A DNA stretch of 40,274 nucleotides from Achromobacter dolens (GTDB taxonomy: Bacteria; Pseudomonadota; Gammaproteobacteria; Burkholderiales; Burkholderiaceae_B): assembly GCF_902859745.1 (NCBI RefSeq), contig NZ_CADIJW010000050.1, positions 1 through 40,274 on the forward strand, given 5' to 3'. The notes beneath the pieces are model-generated. The model saw nothing but the letters and a program-made list of their open reading frames with translations. It had not been told where the DNA came from and ran no database searches. Shown here in pieces: positions 8,763 through 20,120 of this stretch (position 1 is the first letter of the stretch; each line of letters begins with the position of its first letter). The position numbers and the translations under genes are program-made.

Positions 8763-8967
8763 GGCGATGCTTCAAAGGGCGGGCGCGCGCAGCGGGACCC
8801 GCGGGGGCTGGCTGATCATCGGGCGGATCAATGGGTTGATCCCGGTTAGGCGAATCATAAAGCACGGCGCGGCGCGCCCGCGCGAAAGGCCACGTTGGCG
8901 TGTTCCAGAAATCGCGCTTGCCGCGCAGGCGTGGCCGGCGCGAGGCGCCTCGGGATGCGGATACGCC

Positions 8968-9900
8968 CTACGGATGGCGCAATCGGTCCAGGTCCGCGCA
9001 CAACTGTTCGGCGGCATCGATCAGGCGCGGACCGGGGCGGTACAGCGCGTCGGCGTCGATGCCGTAGACGTGGCCCGCCAATGCCGCCGGCAGGCCCATG
9101 GCGCGCCAGGCGGCCAGGTTGCGGGCGGTGTCGGCGGGCGCGGAGACGCCGGCCAGCACCGCGTCGGGCCGCGCCGCCAGCACGCTTTCCAGGCCGACCT
9201 GCGGCGCCACCACGGGCGCCTGGGCGAAGACGTTGACGCCGCCGCACAGGCGCAGCGCGTCGCTGACGATGCTGGCGTGGTTCAGCGTGTAGATGGGGTC
9301 CAGGCCCGCCTGCACGAAGACCCGCACCGGCGCGCGGCCGGCGTAGCGCGCGGCCAGCGCGTCCAGGCGCGCGCGCAAGGCCTGGGCGGCGGGGCCGGCC
9401 TGCGCCTCGGTGCCGAACAGCACGCCCAGGCGTTCGACCGCGTCGGGAATGGCCGCGAGCGTCTGCGGGTCGCTGTAGTAGACCGCCACGCCGAGCTTGT
9501 CCATCACGCGCGCCAGCGGCGCGGCGGCGGAAGGCTGCCAGGCGATCACCAGGTCCGGACGGGTGGCGGCCACGCGCTCGGGATCGGGCTGGGTGCCGTC
9601 GCCGATGACCGGCAGGGCGCGGGCCGCGGGCGGATAGTCGCTGCCGCGGATCGTGGCGACCAGGTAGGCGCCGGCGCCGGCCGCGTAGACCAGCTCGGTG
9701 GCGTGCGGCGCCAGGGTCACCGCGCGCCGCGCCGGGACGGCCAGGGTGACGTCGCGGCCGCGGTCGTCGCGCGCATGGATCGCCGCCGGGGCTTCGGCCG
9801 AGGTCGCGGCTGCAGTCTTGGCCGAGGGGGCGGCCGCCGCCGGCCCCGGGGCGCACAGCAGCCCCAGGACGGCGAACGGAAGGGCGCGGACGAAGGTCAT
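8968..9900 (-). CDS. BtuF-like cobalamin/corrinoid ABC transporter substrate-binding protein
   Basis: This 310-residue periplasmic binding protein has a signal peptide (MTFVRALPFAVLGLLCAPGPAAAA) and the two-lobe PBP_like (PF01497-type) pattern of BtuF and siderophore binders: RAVTLAPHATELVYAAGAGAYLVA, then GDGTQPDPERVAATRPDLVIAW, and late HVYGIDADALYRPGPRLIDAAEQL. It lies downstream of a TonB-dependent receptor controlled by a cobalamin riboswitch, so corrinoid is the likely ligand. No btuC or btuD follows: the next gene on this strand is thiG, 205 bases on. The inner-membrane permease/ATPase must be elsewhere. The 54-base gap to the receptor gene contains a hairpin. Confidence 0.85.
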   Translation of the reverse strand: MTFVRALPFAVLGLLCAPGPAAAAPSAKTAAATSAEAPAAIHARDDRGRDVTLAVPARRAVTLAPHATELVYAAGAGAYLVATIRGSDYPPAARALPVIGDGTQPDPERVAATRPDLVIAWQPSAAAPLARVMDKLGVAVYYSDPQTLAAIPDAVERLGVLFGTEAQAGPAAQALRARLDALAARYAGRAPVRVFVQAGLDPIYTLNHASIVSDALRLCGGVNVFAQAPVVAPQVGLESVLAARPDAVLAGVSAPADTARNLAAWRAMGLPAALAGHVYGIDADALYRPGPRLIDAAEQLCADLDRLRHP

Positions 9901-9916
9901 GCGAGGGATCGATACG

Positions 9917-9938
9917 GTCGGCGTGGAGGAACGCCGAC
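9917..9938 (-). other. Hairpin between the TonB receptor and the btuF-like gene
   Basis: GTCGGCGT and ACGCCGAC form a perfect 8-bp stem with a 6-base loop, extended by weaker flanking pairs. It lies 16 bases before the btuF-like start codon on the minus strand. It could lower expression of the downstream gene relative to the receptor, or protect the receptor mRNA. Confidence 0.45.
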
Positions 9939-9954
9939 TATATCGGATCGCCGC

Positions 9955-11994
9955 TTAGTAGCGCACCGTGAGGGAGGCGTAGAAGTTGCGGCCGGGCGCG
10001 GGGTACAGGTTGTAGTTGGCAACCGGTCCCAGCATCTGGAACGAGGCGTCGCCGCCGCGGATGCCGTAGGTGGCGTACTTGCGGTCCAGCAGGTTGTTGA
10101 TGCCGAACGCGCCTTCGATGTTGCGGGTGAACTTGTAGGCCACCTTGGTATTGAAGAGCACGTAGGCATCCAGTTGCGTGTCGAACTGGTTGGCCTGGTC
10201 GTTGTCCATGCGCGACTTGCCGACGTACTGCGCCGTCACGTTCCACAGGAACGCATCGGTGGGGCGCCAGGTCACGCCGGCGTTGGCCAGCCACTTGGGC
10301 GCCAGCGGCACGGTCTTGCCCGCCAGGTCGACGCCGCCGTAGGTGCCCGAGCGGAATTGCGCTTCCATCCAGGTCAGGTTGGCGTCCAGCGTCATGCTGC
10401 TGGTCAGCTTGTGGTGGCCTTCCAGTTCGATGCCCTGGCGACGGGTCGGATCCAGGTTGGTGTTGGCGCCGGTGCCCGGGCCCCACATGCCGTCGGCCAG
10501 CGGGTTGTACTGGATCTCGTTGGTCAGGTCATAGCGGAACCACGACAGGCGCGCGCTGGTGCTGTCCGAGGCCCAGGTCACGCCCAGTTCCTTGTCGGTG
10601 GACGTCTGCGGCGCCAGCGGCGATTGCACCGACAGGGCTTCGTCGGCATTGGGCAGGCGGAAGCTGCGGCCGACCTTGCCGTACAGGCCGAAGCCGGCGG
10701 GCAGCTCCTGGCGCACGCCGAGCTGCCAGGCGGTCAGGTGGTGGCCCTTGTCGGATTCCTCGCCCGAGCCGGAAATCACTTCCAGCTTGTCGGAGGCGTA
10801 CTGGCGGCGCGCGCCCAGGGTGACGTAGGTGCTGTCGGTGGCGCGGATCTGGCCTTCGGCGAACAGGCCGTACTGGTGCTGGCGCGACTGCCACTTGGAG
10901 GGGGCGAAGTCGTAGTAGGCGTTCTGGTCGGCGGAGGTCTTGGCTTCCTGCGCGTCGGCGCCGAACACCACGCTGTGGCCGCCGTTGATCGGCAGGCGGT
11001 AGCGCAGGCTGGCCAGGTTCTCTTCCAGCTTCTGCTGGCGCAGCGTGTCGCCGAAACCGTCGTACGACAGGCCGTTGAGCTTCTTCTCGCGGGTCGAGGC
11101 GTCGGCGTACAGCGTGCCCACGCCGAGCTGCTGCTCGACCTGCAGGCCGAAGGTTGTGGTGGTGGTCTTGACGAAGTCGACCTTGTTCTTGGCGCCGCGG
11201 GGGTCGCTTTCGAACTGGTTCTCGCCCGTGGTCGGGTTGATCAGGCGCGGGCCCGGCAGGTCCAGCTTTTGGGTGGTGGTGTTGCCATACAGGCGGATCG
11301 AGCCGTTGTCGTGGCGGAAAGTGATGCCGCCGCCGCCGCCCTCGCGGCGCTCGCCGCTGTGATCGCGGTAGCCGTCGCTGTGCAGCGACTGCATGTAGGC
11401 GTCCACGCCCACCTTCTGGTTGTTCAGCGCCACGGCGGCGTCGTACTGGCGCAGGCCGTAGCTGCCGAAGGTGGCGGTGGCGCGGGCCGCGACCGGCTCC
11501 TTGGCGAAGTCCTTGCGGGTGATGATGTTGATGACGCCGCCGGTGGTGCCGCCGCCGTACTGAACCGAACCGCTGCCGCGCACGATTTCGACGCGTTCGA
11601 CCTGGTCCAGCGGCACCACGCCCAGGCTGGGGGCGGACAGATCGTTGGTGTTCTGCTTGACGCCGTCGATCATGATCAGCGTGTTGCTGGCGCCGGTGAT
11701 GCCGAAGCCGCGCAGGTCGACGATGGCGTTGTCGCTGGCGCTGGTGGTGTTGACCAGGTGGATGCCGGCCTGCGTCGACAGCAGGTCCTGCATGGTGCGG
11801 GCGCTGCTGGCGGCGATGTCTTCGGCGGTGATGACGGAGATCGACACCGGCAGGGTGCGGCCATCGCTGGGCACGCGCTGGGCGGTGACGGTGACGGTGT
11901 CGAGTTCGGGGGTGGCGGCTTGCTGGGCGGCGGAGAGGGCCGGGGCGGAACAGAGCAGGGCGCCAGCGTAGCGCCGGATGGAGCGGGATTTCAT
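9955..11994 (-). CDS. btuB: TonB-dependent receptor, BtuB-like (cobalamin uptake)
   Basis: This 679-residue outer-membrane receptor has a signal peptide (MKSRSIRRYAGALLCSAPALSAA), a TonB-box-like segment (LDTVTVTAQR) and a plug domain (about residues 45-155, with VDLRGFGITGASNTLIMIDG and VERVEIVRGSGSVQYGGGTTGGVINI). A 22-strand-type beta barrel ends in the outer-membrane signature FYASLTVRY. Such receptors import scarce ligands using TonB-ExbBD energy. The ligand is inferred from the cobalamin riboswitch in its leader and the BtuF-like gene downstream. On protein sequence alone it could also be a siderophore receptor, so the symbol depends on context. Confidence 0.88.
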   Translation of the reverse strand: MKSRSIRRYAGALLCSAPALSAAQQAATPELDTVTVTAQRVPSDGRTLPVSISVITAEDIAASSARTMQDLLSTQAGIHLVNTTSASDNAIVDLRGFGITGASNTLIMIDGVKQNTNDLSAPSLGVVPLDQVERVEIVRGSGSVQYGGGTTGGVINIITRKDFAKEPVAARATATFGSYGLRQYDAAVALNNQKVGVDAYMQSLHSDGYRDHSGERREGGGGGITFRHDNGSIRLYGNTTTQKLDLPGPRLINPTTGENQFESDPRGAKNKVDFVKTTTTTFGLQVEQQLGVGTLYADASTREKKLNGLSYDGFGDTLRQQKLEENLASLRYRLPINGGHSVVFGADAQEAKTSADQNAYYDFAPSKWQSRQHQYGLFAEGQIRATDSTYVTLGARRQYASDKLEVISGSGEESDKGHHLTAWQLGVRQELPAGFGLYGKVGRSFRLPNADEALSVQSPLAPQTSTDKELGVTWASDSTSARLSWFRYDLTNEIQYNPLADGMWGPGTGANTNLDPTRRQGIELEGHHKLTSSMTLDANLTWMEAQFRSGTYGGVDLAGKTVPLAPKWLANAGVTWRPTDAFLWNVTAQYVGKSRMDNDQANQFDTQLDAYVLFNTKVAYKFTRNIEGAFGINNLLDRKYATYGIRGGDASFQMLGPVANYNLYPAPGRNFYASLTVRY

Positions 11995-12079
11995 CTACAA
12001 GACCTCGATGCGACCCGCGACCCCGCAGGTCAATCACGATGGGGAGGAAACCCGGGCCACGCCGCGATCCCTGGGGAGC

Positions 12080-12300
12080 GGGCGCCGGACGGGCGTCCTG
12101 GCGATCGAACAGGCCGGTATCGGGCTGCCATGGGCGCATCGCGCGCATGGGGACCGTTGCGGGGGCAGCACAGGCTGGATGTCCGGGCCGGCCGGCCTTG
12201 TGGGCGGCGGGGCGGATGTCTTCCTGTTTCCCGTTTACCTTTCGCGCGCGGACCGGCAAGTGTTGCGTTCTTGCCTGTCCCTGTGCGCCGAAAGCACCGG
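12080..12300 (-). promoter_or_regulatory. Cobalamin (AdoCbl-type) riboswitch
   Basis: Read on the minus strand, the btuB leader contains the conserved core blocks in the right order: GGTAAACGGGAA (ending near 12228), then the hallmark CTGTGCTGCCCCCGCAACGG (near 12174-12155), and at about 12103-12090 a B12-box-like CGCCAGGACGCCCG, close to the consensus GCCAGGAGACC. The receptor ATG is about 85 bases further on. When bound to cobalamin this class usually represses translation or transcription of B12 uptake genes. The 5' boundary (GGTGCTTTCGGCGC, near 12298) is approximate. Confidence 0.9.
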
Positions 12301-12441
12301 TTCGGGGCCGAAACTGTATCACCGGAGGGCGAAACAGGGCCTGTTTTGTTACGATCAGGGGTTGATTTTTCGGCCTTTATCGTTTTTTAGCGACATTTGC
12401 GCGGCCGCTTTCGTTGCCCAACCCTCCTTTCGGACCTGAAC

Positions 12442-16215
<3,774 letters not shown>

Positions 16216-16265
16216 GGCCGGTTTCGCCGCCGCGCCGGGCCCGCCCGGTATCTCAGTGCCACCCC

Positions 16266-16305
16266 AGCGCCGCCCCGGCTCGTCCGGCGCGGCGCTTTGT
16301 TTTAT
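16266..16305 (+). terminator. Rho-independent terminator after metH
   Basis: A long GC stem (AGCGCCGC pairing with GCGGCGCT, with an inner CCGG pair and a CTCGT-like loop) is followed by TTTGTTTTATT. It lies 50 bases past the metH stop and just before the operator cluster of the next operon. Confidence 0.88.
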
Positions 16306-16310
16306 TCGGA

Positions 16311-16382
16311 CGGTTTACCAAATGGATAGTGGTAAACCATGATGTGCCAAATTGGTAAACCACATAATATTTGGTCCAACCA
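16311..16382 (+). promoter_or_regulatory. Four-site operator cluster for the FCD regulator
   Basis: TGGTAAACCA occurs exactly at 16330-16339 and 16353-16362. A one-mismatch inverted copy (CGGTTTACCA) is at 16311-16320, and TGGTCCAACCA is at 16372-16382. Site starts are 19, 23 and 19 bases apart. Each is a TGGT...ACCA palindrome of the kind bound by FadR/FCD-subfamily GntR regulators, and the regulator gene starts 12 bases after the last one. A possible -10 (CATAAT, 16363-16368) lies between sites three and four. Autorepression and control of the downstream operon are inferred. Confidence 0.75.
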
Positions 16383-16393
16383 CTTTCAACGCC

Positions 16394-17122
16394 ATGACAC
16401 TACAACTGATCCCCAAGCCCGAGGAACCCGCCAGCAAGCCGGTGGCCGACCGCGCCTACCTGCGGCTGGCCGCGCAGATCCAGGCGCTGGTCGCGCAGGG
16501 CGAGTTCGCGGTGGGCAAGCGCCTGCCGGCCGAGCGCGCGCTGGCCGAGCGCTTCGACGTCAGCCGCACCTCGCTGCGCGAGGCCATCATCGCGCTGGAA
16601 CTGCAGGGCGTGGTGGAAGTGCGCGGCGGTTCGGGCATCTACGTCTGTGAACCCAAGCCGGGCGTGGCGCGGCTGCCGGCCGCGCAGGAGCCGGGCGCCG
16701 GTCCGTTCGAACTGCTGCGCGCGCGCTGCCTGGTGGAATCCGAGATCGCCGCGCTGGCGGCCACGACGCGCAACGACGCCGACCTGGACCGCATCTTCGA
16801 GGCGCTGACCACCATGCGCGAACAGATGATGCACAAGGAAGAGAACCAGGAGGCCGACCGCCGTTTCCACCTGTACATCGCGCAGTCCACCGGCAACAGC
16901 GTGCTGCTGGGCACGGTGACGGCGATGTGGGACCAGGCGCAAGGCCCTATCTGGGAAAAGATCGAACAGCATTTCCATACGCAGGAATTGCGCCAGGCCT
17001 CGCAGGAAGACCATCAGCGCATCTTCAGCGCGCTGGTGGCGCGCGATGCGGATGGCGCGCGGCAGGCAATGCGCAATCACCTCGAACGCGTGATCGGCGA
17101 GTTCGCGCAGGGGTGGCGTTGA
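16394..17122 (+). CDS. FCD-domain GntR-family transcriptional regulator
   Basis: This 242-residue protein has an N-terminal winged helix-turn-helix (KRLPAERALAERFDVSRTSLREAIIALELQGVVEVRGGSGIYV) and a C-terminal all-helical FCD ligand domain. The usual metal-site residues are visible (D and H in EADRRFHLYIAQSTGN, H in DHQRIFSAL, H in MRNHLERV). This FadR/UxuR/ExuR-like subfamily commonly senses sugar acids or other organic acids. I chose the ATG at 16394. A TTG at 16352 in the same frame would put translation through the operator repeats. It is the first gene of the sugar-acid operon, with the next gene 83 bases downstream. Confidence 0.92.
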   Translation: MTLQLIPKPEEPASKPVADRAYLRLAAQIQALVAQGEFAVGKRLPAERALAERFDVSRTSLREAIIALELQGVVEVRGGSGIYVCEPKPGVARLPAAQEPGAGPFELLRARCLVESEIAALAATTRNDADLDRIFEALTTMREQMMHKEENQEADRRFHLYIAQSTGNSVLLGTVTAMWDQAQGPIWEKIEQHFHTQELRQASQEDHQRIFSALVARDADGARQAMRNHLERVIGEFAQGWR

Positions 17123-17205
17123 CGTAATACCGGCAGGCGGCCCCCGGCTGAGCGCGGAAGATACCGCGCCCCGGAACCGGGCGACACACATCAGGAGACA
17201 ACAGG

Positions 17206-18072
17206 ATGCAGCAAAGGAACAAGGGGAGCCGCGCCTGGCACAGGGCGGCGGCGATGCTGTCGGCGTGCGCGCTGGCGGCCTATGCGCTGACCGCGCCGGC
17301 GATGGCGCAGGAAGCGCCCGCGGCGGGCCAGAGCGCGCGCATCGATGCGATCCGCAAGGCGGGCGAGCTGCGCGTCGGCGTGCTGCAGAATGCGCCCTGG
17401 CTGCTGCAGGACGTGTCCGGCAAGGGCGGCGAGGGCTGGAGCGGCCCGGCCTGGCTGCTGGCCAAGGAATACGCCCGCCTGTTGGGCGTGAAGCTGACGC
17501 CGGTGCAGGTCTCGCACGAGACCAAGGTGCCGGTGCTGGCGGCCAACCAGGTCGACATGACCATCAGCCCGCTGGCCGAAACGCCGGAACGCTTGAAGGT
17601 GGTGGACTTCGTGCTGTATTCCTCCACCAGCGTCTGCCTGTTCGGCCTGGCGTCCAATCCCAGGATGGCCGCGGCCAGGTCGGTCGATGACCTGAACCGG
17701 CCCGGCGTCACCATCGCATACTTCACCGGCGGCGCCGAGGAAGCCTGGGTCAAGCAGCGCTTTCCCAACGCCACGCTGCGCGCCGTGGCCAACTCGGGCG
17801 CCACCGCGCCGATCGAGGAAATCATGGCCAAGCGCGCCGACGCGGCGCCGATTAACCGCGTGCCCTGGGTCGGCCTGAGCCGCAAGGTGCGCGGCCTGAT
17901 CGCGCTGCCCGCCGAGGCCAACTGCCAGCAGAGCACCGAAAAGGCCTCGCCGGTGGGCCTGGCGATCGACAAGAACCAGCCCGAATACCTGGCCTGGCTG
18001 CGGCAGGTGGCCGCCGGCATGAAGACGCGCCTGGACGCCGACGAAATGCGCATCATCGAACAGACCCCGTAG
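17206..18072 (+). CDS. Family-3 periplasmic substrate-binding protein (ABC importer), copy 1
   Basis: This 288-residue protein has a signal peptide (MQQRNKGSRAWHRAAAMLSACALAAYALTAPAMAQ, with cleavage after AMA or AQ). A bacterial extracellular solute-binding protein family 3 domain follows (IRKAGELRVGVLQNAPW, HETKVPVLAANQVDMTISPLAETPERLKVVDF). This family usually binds polar amino acids. It shares long blocks with the next gene (RIDAIRKAG, PVQVSHETKVP, FGLASNP, NSG..APIEE), so the two are tandem paralogues. AGGAG is well placed before the ATG at 17206. Given the enzymes downstream, the ligand may be a sugar acid rather than an amino acid; this is inference. Confidence 0.88.
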   Translation: MQQRNKGSRAWHRAAAMLSACALAAYALTAPAMAQEAPAAGQSARIDAIRKAGELRVGVLQNAPWLLQDVSGKGGEGWSGPAWLLAKEYARLLGVKLTPVQVSHETKVPVLAANQVDMTISPLAETPERLKVVDFVLYSSTSVCLFGLASNPRMAAARSVDDLNRPGVTIAYFTGGAEEAWVKQRFPNATLRAVANSGATAPIEEIMAKRADAAPINRVPWVGLSRKVRGLIALPAEANCQQSTEKASPVGLAIDKNQPEYLAWLRQVAAGMKTRLDADEMRIIEQTP

Positions 18073-18203
18073 GCCGCTCCGGCCTTTCCCCACCCCACTG
18101 GATTCACCGACCCCGCGCAAGGCGCGCGGCCCGGGCGACTGCCCGCGGCCTCGCGCGCCCGCATCCGGCGTCCGCCGCCGGGCTTGCCTCCAAGGAGACC
18201 GCA

Positions 18204-19037
18204 ATGCAACCGTCCTTCCTCACCCGTTTCGCCGCCACCGCTCTGCTGCTGGCCGGCGCCGCCACCGCCCAGGCGCAGACGCCGCCCGCGCCCGGCGAGA
18301 GCCCGCGCATCGACGCCATTCGTAAGGCCGGCGTGCTGCGCGTGGGCGTGGTCAACAACCCGCCGTGGCTGGTGCAGAACACCACCGGCTCGGGCGAGCC
18401 CTGGATGGGCTCGTCGTGGCTGCTGGGCAAGGAATTCGCGCGCCTGCTGGACGTGAAGATCGTGCCGGTGCAGGTCAGCCACGAAACCAAGGTGCCGGCG
18501 CTGATCGCCAATCAGATGGACATCATGATCGGGCCGCTGAACCAGAACGCCGAGCGCGCCAAGATCATCGACTTCGTCACGTTCTCGAACACCAGCGTCT
18601 GCATGTTCGGCCTGGCGTCCAACCCCAAGTTCACCAGCGCCACCAAGGTCGAGGACTTCAACCAGCCCGGCATCACCATGGCGTACTTCTCGGGCGCGGG
18701 CGAAGAGCCGCTGGTGCTGGAGAACTTCCCCAAGGCCAAGCTGCGCGGCGTCACCAACTCGGGTTCGGTGGCGCCGATCGAGGAAGTGCTGGCGGGCCGC
18801 TCCGACGTGGCGCCGCTGAACCGCATGCTGTGGCCCAACATCAGCAGGAAGGTCAAGGGCCTGGCCGTGTTCCCCAAGGAAAACGATTGCCAGGACAGCA
18901 AGATCTTCGCGATCGACGCGGGCATGGGCGTGGCCAAGAACCAGCCGGTGTACCTGGAGTGGCTGCGCAAGGTGGAAGCGCGCATGCATCCCGAACTGGT
19001 GGCCGAAGAGCGCCGCATGACGCAGAACCTGAAGTAA
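18204..19037 (+). CDS. Family-3 periplasmic substrate-binding protein (ABC importer), copy 2
   Basis: This 277-residue paralogue of the preceding gene has a signal peptide (MQPSFLTRFAATALLLAGAATAQAQ). Its binding domain contains GVLRVGVVNNPPW, PVQVSHETKVPALIANQMDIMIGPL, NTSVCMFGLASNP and VTNSGSVAPIEEVLAG. A strong AAGGAG site precedes the ATG. The 131-base gap from copy 1 is GC-rich with short inverted repeats, and the dehydrogenase gene starts 12 bases after the stop. Two different binding proteins feeding one permease pair would broaden ligand range or affinity, though one may have diverged to a sensor role. The amino acid differences cluster in the C-terminal third. Confidence 0.88.
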   Translation: MQPSFLTRFAATALLLAGAATAQAQTPPAPGESPRIDAIRKAGVLRVGVVNNPPWLVQNTTGSGEPWMGSSWLLGKEFARLLDVKIVPVQVSHETKVPALIANQMDIMIGPLNQNAERAKIIDFVTFSNTSVCMFGLASNPKFTSATKVEDFNQPGITMAYFSGAGEEPLVLENFPKAKLRGVTNSGSVAPIEEVLAGRSDVAPLNRMLWPNISRKVKGLAVFPKENDCQDSKIFAIDAGMGVAKNQPVYLEWLRKVEARMHPELVAEERRMTQNLK

Positions 19038-19049
19038 GGCGGACACACC

Positions 19050-20087
19050 ATGCTCAATTGCGCGATTCATGGGGCCGAGGACTTGCGGCTGGTGGAACAG
19101 GCGCCCGAGCCGCTGGGCCCGACGCAGGTGCGCGTCGGCGTCAAGGCGGTCGGCATCTGCGGTTCGGACCTGCATTACTACCGTCACGGCCGGGTCGGCG
19201 ACTTCGTCATCCGCGAACCGCTGACGCCGGGCCACGAGGCCTCGGGCCAGGTGCTGGAGGTCGGCTCGGCGGTCACCGCCGTCAAGCCCGGCGACCGCGT
19301 GGCGCTGGATCCGGCGCGCACCTGCGGCGTGTGCCGCTACTGCCGCCAGGGCGATTCCAACCACTGCGAGGCGGTGTTCTTCTTCGGCAGCGCCAGCCGC
19401 TATCCGCACATGCAGGGCGCGATGCGCGAGCAGGTGGTGGTGCAGGAAAAGCAGTGCGTGCCGGTGCCGGACAGCCTGTCGTTCGAGCTGGCCGCCTTCG
19501 GCGAGCCGCTGGCGGTGGCGCTGCACGCGGTGCGCAGCGCCGGCACGCTGCTGGGCAAGACGGTGATGGTGGTGGGCGCCGGGCCGATCGGCGCGCTGGT
19601 GCTGATGGCGGCGCGCCTGGCCGGCGCCAGCCAGGTCATCGTGGTCGACATCGTCGACCAGACCCTGGCAACCTGCGCCAAGGTCGGCGCCACGCGCACC
19701 ATCAACGCCGCCGCCGAGCCGGGCGCGCTGGACGAACTGGCGGCGGGCAAGGGCACGGTCGATGTGTGCTTCGAGGCCTCCGGCAACTACGCCGGGCTGG
19801 CGAACTGCATCCGCGCCACGCGGCCGCGCGGCACCATCGTCACGGTGGGCACGCTGGGCGGCAGCAGCGAGCAGTGCCCGTTCAACCAGATCATGGTCAA
19901 GAGCCTGAACGTCATCGGCAGCTTCCGCTTCGTCGATGAATACGCCTGGGCGGTCGACTACCTGGGCCGCGGCCTGGTGGACGTGGCGCCGCTGCTGACG
20001 GCGGCGGTGCCGGCGCGCCAGGCGCACGAGGCCTTCGCGCTGGCGGCCGACCGGCGCCAGGCCATGAAAGTGATGGTGACGTTCTGA
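19050..20087 (+). CDS. Zinc-dependent L-idonate/L-gulonate 5-dehydrogenase-like enzyme
   Basis: This 345-residue medium-chain zinc alcohol dehydrogenase has catalytic-zinc ligands C37 (GICGSDLHYY) and H62-E63 (PGHEASG). The structural-zinc quartet is C92, C95, C98 and C106, and the Rossmann motif is VVGAGPIGALVLMAARLAG. It is most like L-idonate 5-dehydrogenase (IdnD) and RspB-type enzymes, which oxidise C5 of a hexonate. L-idonate would give 5-ketogluconate and L-gulonate would give D-fructuronate. Because a fructuronate-reductase-like gene and a mannonate dehydratase follow in the same operon, L-gulonate 5-dehydrogenase is the better contextual guess. Substrate is not decidable from sequence alone. 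Confidence 0.85.
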   Translation: MLNCAIHGAEDLRLVEQAPEPLGPTQVRVGVKAVGICGSDLHYYRHGRVGDFVIREPLTPGHEASGQVLEVGSAVTAVKPGDRVALDPARTCGVCRYCRQGDSNHCEAVFFFGSASRYPHMQGAMREQVVVQEKQCVPVPDSLSFELAAFGEPLAVALHAVRSAGTLLGKTVMVVGAGPIGALVLMAARLAGASQVIVVDIVDQTLATCAKVGATRTINAAAEPGALDELAAGKGTVDVCFEASGNYAGLANCIRATRPRGTIVTVGTLGGSSEQCPFNQIMVKSLNVIGSFRFVDEYAWAVDYLGRGLVDVAPLLTAAVPARQAHEAFALAADRRQAMKVMVTF

Positions 20088-20120
20088 GCCCGGCCGCGCT
20101 CGCGACCGCACGGAGATTCC

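Noticed and set aside
8763-8967. Possible thiS gene upstream of thiG
   Set aside because: No frame has the short ubiquitin-like pattern or ends in Gly-Gly.
8755-12390. A very long plus-strand open frame (over 1200 codons) opposite the BtuF-like and TonB receptor genes
   Set aside because: It is Gly/Ala/Arg/Gln/His-rich antisense of well-supported genes, has no domain, and runs through the riboswitch. GC-rich DNA gives such frames by chance.
12300-12441. S-adenosylhomocysteine riboswitch in front of metH
   Set aside because: The conserved SAH-motif blocks are not present. The only riboswitch I can support here is the cobalamin one on the other strand.
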